Counted from the first letter of the stretch, positions 1 to 6,244 are shown. The stretch is DNA of 9,086 nucleotides from Deltaproteobacteria bacterium UBA5756 (GCA_002418985.1 DIFE01000066.1:10862-19947), one strand, 5' to 3'. Program-made: numbers and translations. Notes: generated by a model not told the origin, from the letters alone.

Positions 1-639
1 CACCACCGGGTGAAGAACAACCTGGCATCTATCGTAGGCCTAGTGGAACTCCAGAAGGAGGGAATCACCGATGAGGCTGCCCTGGACTTGCTCAAAGAGA
101 TTTCCGACAGGGTAATGTCCATGTCGCTCATTCACGAAAGACTCTACCGGTCCAAAAACATGGCCAGGATAGAATTCCAGCCCTATCTCAGCGAGCTGGC
201 GTCACAACTGCTGGCCTCTTATGGAGCAGACTCCTGCATCAGATGCCGCGTGGAGTCGACGGGTGTGGAGGCTGGACTGGATACGGCCATCCCCATCGGG
301 CTGATTGTAAACGAGTTGGTAACCAACGCCATTAAGTACGCGTTTCCCATGGGTGTGCCGAGACAGGGCTCGGAAGAGTGTGAAATTGTGATCTCAACGT
401 TGAAAGAGGATGACGCCTGCACACTGGCAGTTTCCGACAACGGTGTCGGAATGCCGCCCGATCTGGACTGGCGATCCTCCCCGTCTCTCGGCCTGCGCCT
501 TGTCAGCATGCTCGGAGAGCACCAGCTCGGTGGGCAACTCCGCCTTGACCAGGCGGAGGGAACATGCTTCGTTCTCACGTTCAGTGAACAAAGGAGGGAC
601 ACCCGTGGCAGGCAAAACCATTCTCATTGTAGAAGATGA
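1..639 (+). CDS. Sensor histidine kinase, C-terminal part (HisKA_2 / HATPase_c), 5' truncated by window
   Basis: The frame is open from base 1, so this is the 3' end of a longer gene; 212 residues are visible. It begins HHRVKNN, the dimerisation/phosphoacceptor motif of HisKA_2-type kinases, with the phosphorylated His most likely the second codon. A HATPase_c domain follows: the N box is NELVTNA at residues 104-110, the ATP-lid G1 motif DNGVG at 146-150, and a G2-like SLGLRLV at 162-168. The protein should autophosphorylate and pass the phosphate to the regulator encoded next. Any sensor domain lies outside the window, so the signal is unknown. The last 35 bases overlap the regulator gene in another frame, which suggests translational coupling. 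The tail after about residue 196 lies beyond the recognisable domain. Family assignment is firm; the partner assignment is inferred from the overlap. Confidence 0.93.
   Translation, partial: HHRVKNNLASIVGLVELQKEGITDEAALDLLKEISDRVMSMSLIHERLYRSKNMARIEFQPYLSELASQLLASYGADSCIRCRVESTGVEAGLDTAIPIGLIVNELVTNAIKYAFPMGVPRQGSEECEIVISTLKEDDACTLAVSDNGVGMPPDLDWRSSPSLGLRLVSMLGEHQLGGQLRLDQAEGTCFVLTFSEQRRDTRGRQNHSHCRR
591..598 (+). promoter_or_regulatory. Ribosome binding site that fixes a GTG start for the response regulator
   Basis: AAGGAGGG at 591-598 lies 6 nt upstream of a GTG at 605. Reading from this GTG gives VAGKTILIVEDDG, a receiver domain starting exactly at its first beta strand. The same frame is open back to an ATG at 410, but that extension would overlap about 200 bp of the kinase and has no resemblance to a receiver. 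GTG 605 is therefore preferred. Confidence 0.85.
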
Positions 640-1444
640 TGGAATTCTGGCTATACATCTCAAAAAAACACTGTCAGGATTCGGATACACTTCATTCGCC
701 TCTGTTGCCACAGGGGAAGAGGCGGTAGAGATTGTGAAAAACGGAATCCCGGACCTCATCCTGATGGACATCGAGCTTGCGGGGGAGATAAACGGCATAG
801 ACACTGCGGAAATCATCCGATCCTTCTCCGATGTTCCCGTCGTGTTCCTGACAGGTTATTCACAGGAGCACCTCATCCAGCAGGCCAAGTTCACGGCCCC
901 TGCCGCCTACCTCATCAAGCCTGTTCACGCTCCGGAGCTCCATGCAAACATAGAGATGGCGCTGTACAGGCATACGCTGGATAGAAGAGTGAAGGAGAGC
1001 GAGGATCTGCACAAATCGATCGACGCCAGTCTCCGGTTTCGTAATGTTTATCATGAAAAGAGGATATCCCTTTCTCCTTTCAATTGTCAGGATCCCCGGG
1101 AAATACCATGCCTTCCCAGCCATATACCCGAAAATATCGGCCGTTCACTAGCCTTCATTGAAAAAAACCTGATCTCACCGATACACCTGGACCAGATTGC
1201 CCGGCAAGCATGCATGAGCAAGTATCATTTCTGCCGGATTTTCAAAAAGCATATCGGCGCCACGCCCATGCAGTACGTTATTACTATGCGCCTCAGAAAA
1301 GCGGTAACCCTTTTACAACGGAAAGACTTGAAAATTTGTGACATCGCTCTGAAATCAGGTTTCAACGACCTCGGTGAATTCAACAAGCAGTTCAAAAAAC
1401 TATACGGTTCACCACCTTCCTCTTTCAGGGGACCGGTATGGTGA
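605..1444 (+). CDS. Response regulator with receiver domain and AraC-type HTH output domain
   Basis: This 279-residue protein starts at GTG 605. Residues 1-120 form a CheY-like receiver: acidic pair D11-D12, phosphoacceptor D55 (in LMDIEL), switch T83 (FLTGYS) and K105 (LIKPV). A linker of about 50 residues follows. An AraC/XylS-type double helix-turn-helix spans roughly 178-279, with a first helix pair around LDQIARQACMSKYHFCRIFK and a second around ICDIALKSGFNDLGEFNKQF, ending GSPPSSFR as usual for the family. It should be phosphorylated by the upstream kinase and act as a transcription factor. The two genes overlap by 35 bp. Its targets are unknown; the next gene downstream is 241 bp away, so autoregulation or control of the ferredoxin unit is possible but not shown. 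All catalytic receiver residues are present, so it should be a functional phosphorylatable regulator. Confidence 0.94.
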   Translation: MAGKTILIVEDDGILAIHLKKTLSGFGYTSFASVATGEEAVEIVKNGIPDLILMDIELAGEINGIDTAEIIRSFSDVPVVFLTGYSQEHLIQQAKFTAPAAYLIKPVHAPELHANIEMALYRHTLDRRVKESEDLHKSIDASLRFRNVYHEKRISLSPFNCQDPREIPCLPSHIPENIGRSLAFIEKNLISPIHLDQIARQACMSKYHFCRIFKKHIGATPMQYVITMRLRKAVTLLQRKDLKICDIALKSGFNDLGEFNKQFKKLYGSPPSSFRGPVW

Positions 1445-1685
1445 AAGCGTAAGAACTGCCTATCCATTTCTTTGGATATGCAATCAATCATTGCTTCCAT
1501 CCTTTTCTTACCAAGCAACAGAAAAAATCGATACGGAAATATGTGTCCCGCCTTCAATTGAGCAATATTCCCCATGTAGTAAGCAATAACAGCAAAGTCG
1601 AAACCGGATTTCGTGGTTGATTTATAGAATCAGCAGGCCGGATTCCCGCGGATGTATTTCACATTGGCCGGCAAAGGAGGAGAAT
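1445..1685. other. Non-coding interval between the regulator and ferredoxin genes, with short inverted repeats
   Basis: I see no credible gene in these 241 bases; short open frames here have no ribosome binding site and no recognisable sequence. Three short inverted repeats can be read: TATCCA/TGGATA (1461-1466 and 1473-1478, 6-nt loop), GCAAT/ATTGC (1480-1484 and 1490-1494), and TGATT/AATCA (1618-1622 and 1628-1632, loop TATAG). The first two lie just after the regulator stop and could form a weak stem, but no T-run follows. The third lies about 55 bp upstream of the ferredoxin start and could be an operator. I could not find a convincing -35/-10 pair, so the ferredoxin promoter is presumed to be here but is not located. 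Confidence 0.4.
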
Positions 1686-1880
1686 ATGGCAAAGACACCA
1701 TGGGTTGACCAGGACGAGTGTATCAGTTGCGGGCTTTGTACCGAAAACGTTCCGGGGGTGTTCCGCATGGCGGACAACGGGAAAGCCGAATGCTATAATC
1801 CCGGAGGCGCATCGGAAGACGTCATCCAGTCTGAAGCAATCGACATGTGCCCGGTCGAATGCATTCACTGGAAGGAGTAG
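1686..1880 (+). CDS. Small ferredoxin with one [4Fe-4S] cluster
   Basis: The protein has 64 residues and starts at ATG 1686, chosen because AAAGGAGG lies just upstream (1673-1680); an in-frame ATG at 1617 has no such site and would add a non-ferredoxin leader. The cluster ligands are C12, C15 and C18 (CxxCxxC in CISCGLC) and C55 followed by Pro (CPVEC). C36 and C59 are extra cysteines. Only one cluster motif is present, and the length and spacing fit the monocluster bacterial ferredoxins known from sulfate reducers and related anaerobes. It should act as a soluble one-electron carrier in the cytoplasm. The rubredoxin-like gene starts 20 bp after its stop, so the two are very probably cotranscribed. 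The partner oxidoreductase is not visible in the window. Confidence 0.93.
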   Translation: MAKTPWVDQDECISCGLCTENVPGVFRMADNGKAECYNPGGASEDVIQSEAIDMCPVECIHWKE

Positions 1881-1900
1881 TGATGTAAGGGAGACAATAA

Positions 1901-2173
1901 ATGGTCAAATATCAATGCAGGCGCCAGCACATCTATGAACCCGCGCGGGGAGATCCCACCCAGGGCATTCCACAGGAAACGGCTTTTGAAGATTTGCCGT
2001 ACAGCTGGGTCTGCCCCTTGTGCGGTGCGACAAAATCCTTTTTCCTCAAGCATGGGGGAAAACCGACTAACGACTACGCCGCGAGACATCATCATCAAAA
2101 AGAACGTGAAGAATCCCGGAGCCGGCAGCCTTCGCGCAATGCTGCAAAAGTATTCCGCCCGGTGAAATCTTGA
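1901..2173 (+). CDS. Rubredoxin-like protein, divergent first knuckle and probable 3' frameshift
   Basis: AAGGGAG at 1887-1893 precedes ATG 1901. Residues 1-50 are clearly rubredoxin: YxC near the N-terminus, IYEPARGDP, the aromatic core DLPYSW, and the second knuckle CPLCG (C38, C41). Canonical rubredoxins carry a CxxCG first knuckle. Here the sequence reads C6-R-R-Q-H-I-Y, so the second cysteine is absent and the segment is one residue short; only three of four iron ligands remain, with H10 nearby. The frame continues to 90 residues, against about 52-54 for normal rubredoxins, with a His/Arg-rich tail. From about base 2083 the +1-shifted frame, ending at a stop at 2163-2165, has much more coding-like codons (see findings), so the annotated C-terminus is probably not native. 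It is either a decaying gene, a sequencing error, or a variant protein with an extension. Confidence 0.75.
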   Translation: MVKYQCRRQHIYEPARGDPTQGIPQETAFEDLPYSWVCPLCGATKSFFLKHGGKPTNDYAARHHHQKEREESRSRQPSRNAAKVFRPVKS

Positions 2174-2261
2174 TAACCAGGACCCTGTCATTCCCTTTTA
2201 CCTTCGGTTGGGTGAAAGAGTCCAGGTCGGCATTTTCGGATCCCTTCTACCATTTCAACGT

Positions 2262-2286
2262 GCCCCCTCCCGTCATGGGAGGGGGC
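2262..2286. terminator. Strong GC-rich hairpin between convergent genes, probable bidirectional terminator
   Basis: GCCCCCTCCC (2262-2271) and GGGAGGGGGC (2277-2286) form a perfect 10-bp stem with a 5-nt GTCAT loop. On the + strand TTT follows directly. On the - strand no clear T-run follows. It lies 88 bp after the rubredoxin-like stop and 23 bp beyond the stop of the convergent aminopeptidase, where a shared terminator is expected. The U-tract is short, so efficiency is uncertain. Confidence 0.75.
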
Positions 2287-2309
2287 TTTCAAATAAGGAT
2301 CACAAGTCA

Positions 2310-3437
2310 TCAGATCCGCAACTTTCCCTCAGAAAGCAGCACATCCTTCGTACCGTCCTCCCCCAGCGCCGTCAGGGTCGGCCCATAGAAAACGTAGTCC
2401 TCGTGGAACGGCGTGCTGACCGTGCCCCCGAACCCCGAGTTGTCTCCCAGCGCGATATGGATAGTGCCCAGGATCTTTTCCGCCTCAAGGATATTATCCG
2501 GACGCGTTGCCCGATCGTTGGTCCCGATACCCAGTTCGGCAATGTTCCGGTTCAGGTCGCTCCGGGAGAATTTTCCCTCCAGAACCTTCCGATACGGCTC
2601 ATCTCCCCGGATCTCCGTTACTTTCCCCTCCCTCACCAGCAACTCAAGAGGTGAGTCAAGCCTGCGCATCGGCGCATATTCCAGGATCATCACCCCTTCA
2701 CTCGTTCCCTCAAGGGGAGCGAGGTAGACCTCTCCGGCCGGGAGATTGCCGAAGCTTCCCGGTTTCGTCAGTAATCCGTCGTCACCGGCCGCTTCCCTCC
2801 CCTTCTTGCCGAAGCGCATCCGGGTGCCGCTGCCGGTTTCCACGATTATCTCCGCCGCCCTGTTGATCCGTTCCGCAAGATGCTCCGTGCGTTTTGCGAG
2901 AAGCAGCCAGTCTACGCGCATGGAAGAAAAGAACATCTCGGGATCGAAATGGGGAAGACTGGCAAATCGCGCGCCGGTATGATTGAGCAGGGAACGGAAG
3001 CGGGTATGGCTCGTAGAGTTGTTGGACATGGCAATCACCACGTCCGCGGCCGATTCCCTTCCCGCCAGCACGATCTCCTTCGCCCTTTCCACCTGCCCGG
3101 CTGTCGCCTCCTTTGCCATGAGCGCCGCGAGCATACCCTCCTCGGCAAGGTCATCCACTACCTCGTCTCCGAAAGCGCCCCTCCACAGGTTTTCCGGGGG
3201 TTCGACACCGGAAGCGGCCGTGGCGGGAAAGGAAAGAAAGGAGGCATTCCCGTATACCCGCATCGCGTATTCCGCTGCTTCCGCCGCAACCTGGTGAAGT
3301 CCCCGACGGCGTCCATCCTCTGCCGACGGAACCTCATCGGACCGGATTGTATCGCTGAACACCAGGATCCTTTCCCCCTTCCTGGCGCCCATGTTTACGC
3401 TGAAGAGAGACTCAAAAGCATCATTGATTGTATACAT
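2310..3437 (-). CDS. M29-family metallo-aminopeptidase (AmpS/PepS-like)
   Basis: The protein has 375 residues, a usual length for peptidase family M29. The start ATG (3437-3435) is preceded on the minus strand by GAGGAGG with 6-nt spacing. The C-terminal half holds the family's metal-binding residues: E236 in NLPAGEVY, E301 in IAELGIGTN, H327 in GTIHIALGDN, and H345 with D347 in FHEDYVF. These correspond to the two-metal site described for AmpS/PepS/aminopeptidase T. No signal peptide is present, so it should be cytoplasmic and remove N-terminal residues from peptides. The N-terminal half is less conserved, as is normal for the family. It is transcribed alone, convergent with the ferredoxin unit and divergent from the phosphofructokinase. 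Some M29-like proteins have other activities, so substrate specificity is not established. Confidence 0.9.
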   Translation of the reverse strand: MYTINDAFESLFSVNMGARKGERILVFSDTIRSDEVPSAEDGRRRGLHQVAAEAAEYAMRVYGNASFLSFPATAASGVEPPENLWRGAFGDEVVDDLAEEGMLAALMAKEATAGQVERAKEIVLAGRESAADVVIAMSNNSTSHTRFRSLLNHTGARFASLPHFDPEMFFSSMRVDWLLLAKRTEHLAERINRAAEIIVETGSGTRMRFGKKGREAAGDDGLLTKPGSFGNLPAGEVYLAPLEGTSEGVMILEYAPMRRLDSPLELLVREGKVTEIRGDEPYRKVLEGKFSRSDLNRNIAELGIGTNDRATRPDNILEAEKILGTIHIALGDNSGFGGTVSTPFHEDYVFYGPTLTALGEDGTKDVLLSEGKLRI

Positions 3438-3669
3438 GTATAACCTCCTCGGGATATACCGGAGCGGTATGCGTCCGGCGTTTGCCGGCTTTAGGAATCA
3501 ACCCGACCTGAAATTCAGTAATTCCGGAAAATAATAACACGTTAAGAAAATCATGTGTTAAAATCCAAATCTGACATTCTGACATCTGCTTTAGTTGCCA
3601 TCCGGATCTTCAGGATGGACACTGCTTCAAGCGACCAAGGCCGGATATTTCACGGAGAAAGGAGTTATC
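3438..3669. promoter_or_regulatory. Divergent intergenic region rich in palindromes (shared control region)
   Basis: No gene is visible. It holds the start signals of the aminopeptidase (minus) and the phosphofructokinase (plus). Visible elements: ATACC/GGTAT (3456-3460, 3466-3470); CCGGC-GTTT-GCCGG (3475-3488); the 11-bp palindrome CTGAAATTCAG (3508-3518); TTCCGGAA (3522-3529); TAACAC/GTGTTA (3535-3540, 3555-3560); a perfect tandem repeat of TCTGACAT (3570-3585); and CCATCC/GGATGG (3598-3603, 3613-3618). Some are likely operators or 5' leader stems. A TAAAAT at 3559-3564 could be a -10 element on the + strand, but I found no matching -35. The phosphofructokinase ribosome binding site, AAAGGAG, is at 3658-3664. 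Confidence 0.5.
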
Positions 3670-4842
3670 ATGCCTGGCAAACAGAAGACCGTCGCAATCC
3701 TGACCGGAGGCGGGGATGTTCCGGGACTTAATCCTGCCCTGAAGACCCTTGTCGGCCGCGCATCTGAATGTGGCTACCGCATCATCGGAATCAGGCGCGG
3801 ATGGGGGGGGCTGCTGGAATGCAACCCCGATGATCCTGAATCTCTGGCGCGGAATACCGTGCCGCTGGATCGTCAGGCGGTGCGCACCGTTGACAGAAGC
3901 GGGGGCACATTCCTCCATACCAGCCGCACCAACCCCGCCAAGGCAGGTGTAAAGGATATCCCTGAATTTCTCAGGACCCAGGAGCATGACCTCTCATCGA
4001 AAGACAAATTCGACTTCACCCCCCACATTCTGTCCGTGCTTTCACATCTTGAGATCGACGCCTTGATCCCCATCGGCGGAGACGATACCCTCAGCTACGC
4101 GGAACGTCTTCACCGGGAAGGATTTCCGGTGGTCGCCATTCCCAAGACCATGGACAATGACGTGTTCGGCACGGACTATTGCATCGGCTTCTCCACCGCG
4201 GTCACACGCAGCGTCAATTTCATCCACAATCTGCGAACAAGCGCCGGCTCCCACGAGCGCATCGCCATCATCGAACTGTTCGGACGCAACTCCGGCGAAA
4301 CATCGCTGATCTCCGCCTATCTCTCAGGTGTGGACCGCGCCATCATCTCGGAAGTTCCCTTTGATGTGGAACGGCTCGCCGGGCTTCTCGTGGAAGACAA
4401 GAAGGGAAACCCCAGCAACTACGCCATGGTCACCATATCGGAAGGGGCCTCCATGATCGGCGGACAGATAATCGAGTACGGCCAGGAGGACGCCTACGGA
4501 CACCGCAAACTGGGAGGCATCGGCGTGGTAGTAAGCGAAGCCATCAAACAACTGACCGGATCCCACATAATCTACCAGCAACTTTCCTACCTGATGCGTT
4601 CCGGCGCTCCTGACTCCCTGGATCTGATGGTCGCCTTCAACTACGCCACAATGGCCATGGACCTGATAGCCGAGGGCGCCTCGGGCCGCATGGTCGCGCT
4701 CCAGGGAGGGACCTACACCCATATTCCCATCAGCGCCATCATGCAGGGGCAGAAGAGAGTGGATGTCACCGAACTCTATGACGTCGACGTTTACCGGCCA
4801 AAGGTGCGCCACGTCCTCGGAAAGCCCATGTTTCTGTATTGA
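3670..4842 (+). CDS. pfp: 6-phosphofructokinase, pyrophosphate-dependent type by active-site residues
   Basis: The protein has 390 residues. ATG 3670 is chosen because AAAGGAG precedes it and the PFK fold begins directly (VAILTGGGDVPGLN, residues 8-21); an upstream in-frame ATG at 3595 lacks a binding site. PFK motifs in order: GGGDVPGLN near 13-21; TSRTNP at 84-89; GGDDT at 136-140; PKTMDND at 158-164 with catalytic base D162; ELFGRNSGE at 202-210; ISEGA at 256-260; LMRSGAPDSLD at 308-318. ATP-dependent enzymes have GGDGS and PGTIDND. Asp at position 139 and Lys at 159 are the pair known to mark PPi-dependent enzymes, because they block ATP and favour pyrophosphate. It should reversibly phosphorylate fructose 6-phosphate in the cytoplasm. 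A DAHP synthase gene follows after 48 bp on the same strand with no terminator between. Confidence 0.92.
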   Translation: MPGKQKTVAILTGGGDVPGLNPALKTLVGRASECGYRIIGIRRGWGGLLECNPDDPESLARNTVPLDRQAVRTVDRSGGTFLHTSRTNPAKAGVKDIPEFLRTQEHDLSSKDKFDFTPHILSVLSHLEIDALIPIGGDDTLSYAERLHREGFPVVAIPKTMDNDVFGTDYCIGFSTAVTRSVNFIHNLRTSAGSHERIAIIELFGRNSGETSLISAYLSGVDRAIISEVPFDVERLAGLLVEDKKGNPSNYAMVTISEGASMIGGQIIEYGQEDAYGHRKLGGIGVVVSEAIKQLTGSHIIYQQLSYLMRSGAPDSLDLMVAFNYATMAMDLIAEGASGRMVALQGGTYTHIPISAIMQGQKRVDVTELYDVDVYRPKVRHVLGKPMFLY

Positions 4843-4890
4843 TTCCAATCCAATCGGATATTAAACCCATGAAAAAGGAATGAACCACGC

Positions 4891-5961
4891 ATGATCAAGA
4901 CCAACAACCTGAAAATCAGATCCATCACCCCAATCATAGCCCCCACCGACCTGCGGCAGGTCTTCCCGGTGTCCGGGGAAGCGGGCGAATTCGTCAACAC
5001 AAGCCGCCAGCACATCAAGAACATCCTGAGGGGTTTAGACCCGCGCCTCATGGTGGTGGTGGGTCCTTGCTCCATACACGATCCGAAGGCTGCCCTGGAA
5101 TACGGCTCCCGCCTTTCCCGCCTCTCGGAAGAGCTGTCCGATCAGCTTCTTTTGATCATGAGGGTATATTTCGAAAAACCGCGCACAACCATTGGCTGGA
5201 AAGGCCTGATCAACGATCCGGACATGAACGGCACGCACCTGATCTCAAAGGGCCTGGGAATAGCAAGGAGCCTGCTCTGCGCCATAACCGACCTGCGCAT
5301 TCCCGTGGCCACCGAGATGCTCGACCCCATCACACCGGAATACCTTGCCGATCTGTTGAGCTGGGGCGCCATCGGTGCGCGCACCACCGAATCCCAGACC
5401 CACCGGGAAATGGCAAGCGGCCTTTCCTTCCCGATCGGGTTCAAAAACGGTACCGACGGCAACCTCCAGATTGCCATCGATGCTATGAAGTCAGCGCTCC
5501 ATTCCCACAGCTTCCTCGGGATCAATAAGGAGGGAAAGACCGCGATCATCCAGACCACGGGAAACCAGGACGTGCACATGGTTCTCCGAGGCGGCACAAA
5601 AAAGGCCAACTACCACCCGGAAGACATACAGAAGACCATAGAGCTTATGGAGAAGGCACAATTGCACCCGTCCATCATGGTCGACTGCAGCCATGGAAAC
5701 TCGGAAAAGAACCACGAAAAGCAGCCTGTTGTGCTGGAAAAGGTCATGGAGCAGATTGTCGCCGGACAGGGGAAAATATCGGGGGTCATGATTGAAAGCA
5801 ACCTGGAAGCGGGAAACCAGCCGTTGCCCAAGGACACCGCTGCTCTCAGATACGGTGTATCCATTACTGACAAATGCATCGACTGGCGCACAACGGAGGA
5901 TATGCTCCGTTATGCCCATGGAAAAATGAAGGAATGCGGCGGCCGGCCCCTCGCGGGATAG
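4891..5961 (+). CDS. aroF: 3-deoxy-7-phosphoheptulonate synthase (DAHP synthase, class I alpha, AroF-like)
   Basis: The protein has 356 residues, full length for the AroF/AroG/AroH family. It condenses phosphoenolpyruvate with erythrose 4-phosphate, the first step of the shikimate pathway. Metal ligands align with the known ones: C60 in VVVGPCSIHDP, H268 in DCSHGNS, E302 in MIESNLEAGNQ, and D327 in SITDKC. Other signatures are RVYFEKPRTT (91-100), GWKGLINDP (102-110), and GARTTESQTHREMASGLS (162-179). Details such as ATEMLDP, FLGIN and IMVDCSHGNS resemble the tyrosine-sensitive AroF paralogue more than AroG, so tyrosine feedback is possible but unproven. GGA at 4877-4879 is 11 nt from the start, a loose ribosome binding site. 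A 4-codon reading frame (4869-4883) sits just upstream and is probably incidental. It is likely cotranscribed with the phosphofructokinase gene. Confidence 0.95.
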   Translation: MIKTNNLKIRSITPIIAPTDLRQVFPVSGEAGEFVNTSRQHIKNILRGLDPRLMVVVGPCSIHDPKAALEYGSRLSRLSEELSDQLLLIMRVYFEKPRTTIGWKGLINDPDMNGTHLISKGLGIARSLLCAITDLRIPVATEMLDPITPEYLADLLSWGAIGARTTESQTHREMASGLSFPIGFKNGTDGNLQIAIDAMKSALHSHSFLGINKEGKTAIIQTTGNQDVHMVLRGGTKKANYHPEDIQKTIELMEKAQLHPSIMVDCSHGNSEKNHEKQPVVLEKVMEQIVAGQGKISGVMIESNLEAGNQPLPKDTAALRYGVSITDKCIDWRTTEDMLRYAHGKMKECGGRPLAG

Positions 5962-5965
5962 GGGT

Positions 5966-5984
5966 CAGGCGCCTGGGTTTTTTT
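5966..5984 (+). terminator. Possible intrinsic terminator after the DAHP synthase gene
   Basis: The perfect palindrome CAGGCGCCTG (5966-5975) is followed by GG and seven T residues (5978-5984), 4 nt after the stop codon. The palindrome can only fold as a 3-bp stem with a GCGC loop, so the hairpin is weak. A second possible stem, CCCCT/AGGGG (5947-5951, 5960-5964), overlaps the end of the gene. The T-run and location favour a terminator; the stem does not fully convince. Confidence 0.45.
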
Positions 5985-5988
5985 CAAA

Positions 5989-6048
5989 CGGATATGGCTT
6001 CCAGCGGCGACGCGGGAATTACCGCGCTCCTTCCGGCAGTCATATCCG
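5989..6048. repeat. 60-nt imperfect inverted repeat (long hairpin) between convergent genes
   Basis: The arms 5989-6015 and 6022-6048 pair over 27 positions without any gap. By eye, 19 pairs are Watson-Crick, 3 are G-T and 5 are mismatches. The outer arm is CGGATATG/CATATCCG (8 bp) and the inner stem is CGCGG/CCGCG closed by a GAATTA loop. It lies between the end of the DAHP synthase gene and the stop of the convergent small gene. No T-run follows on either strand, so it is not a standard intrinsic terminator. It could be a transcript-end stabiliser, a REP-like or MITE-like element, or an unrecognised small-RNA stem. Confidence 0.6.
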
Positions 6049-6052
6049 CTTC

Positions 6053-6244
6053 TCACTCCGCTTCCTTCTTCCTCCGTTCCGCACCGTGAAACCGGATCTC
6101 CCGGATACGGTCAATCCCGATCCTCACCCATCCGTCGGAACGGAGAAACGCCTTTATCTTTCCGGCCACTATCAACGAATCAAGCTTGCTGTCATGTACG
6201 AAACCCGTTGAGTCGTCGCTGAATACAACCTTAATCTCTCTCAT
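6053..6244 (-). CDS. Small uncharacterised protein of 63 residues
   Basis: I do not recognise a named family. The preferred start (6244-6242) gives a protein beginning MREIKVVFSDDSTG, with a charged body (HDSKLDSLIVAGKIKAF), a central SDGWVRIG and a basic tail ERRKKEAE. The pattern of short beta strands, a helix and a strand resembles small cytoplasmic proteins I associate with Geobacter-like genomes, but that is recollection, not a match. The frame extends upstream to an ATG at 6334, but the extra 30 residues (Arg/Gly-rich) look non-native. The ribosome binding site of the short form is odd: GGGGGGAGGT abuts the ATG with almost no spacing, so the true start is uncertain. It lies 149 bp downstream of the CAP lipoprotein gene on the same strand. 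Function unknown. Confidence 0.65.
   Translation of the reverse strand: MREIKVVFSDDSTGFVHDSKLDSLIVAGKIKAFLRSDGWVRIGIDRIREIRFHGAERRKKEAE

Noticed and set aside
410..604. An N-terminal extension of the response regulator back to ATG 410
   Set aside because: This stretch codes for the HATPase domain of the kinase in another frame; the receiver domain begins at GTG 605 with its own ribosome binding site.
1374..1589. A 71-codon + strand frame running from the regulator gene into the intergenic region
   Set aside because: More than a third of it overlaps the AraC domain in another frame, it lacks a ribosome binding site and has no recognisable sequence.
2880..3443. A 187-codon open frame on the + strand opposite the aminopeptidase gene
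   Set aside because: It lies antisense to a gene with all M29 metal ligands and a good ribosome binding site; the + strand translation has no recognisable domain and is a codon-bias shadow.
4324..4848. A 174-codon minus-strand frame opposite the phosphofructokinase gene
   Set aside because: The + strand there encodes conserved PFK motifs; the minus frame shows no domain and is a shadow.
4869..4883. Mini reading frame M-K-K-E upstream of aroF as a leader peptide
   Set aside because: It has four codons, no aromatic residues, no ribosome binding site and no attenuator-like stem, so an attenuation leader is not supported.
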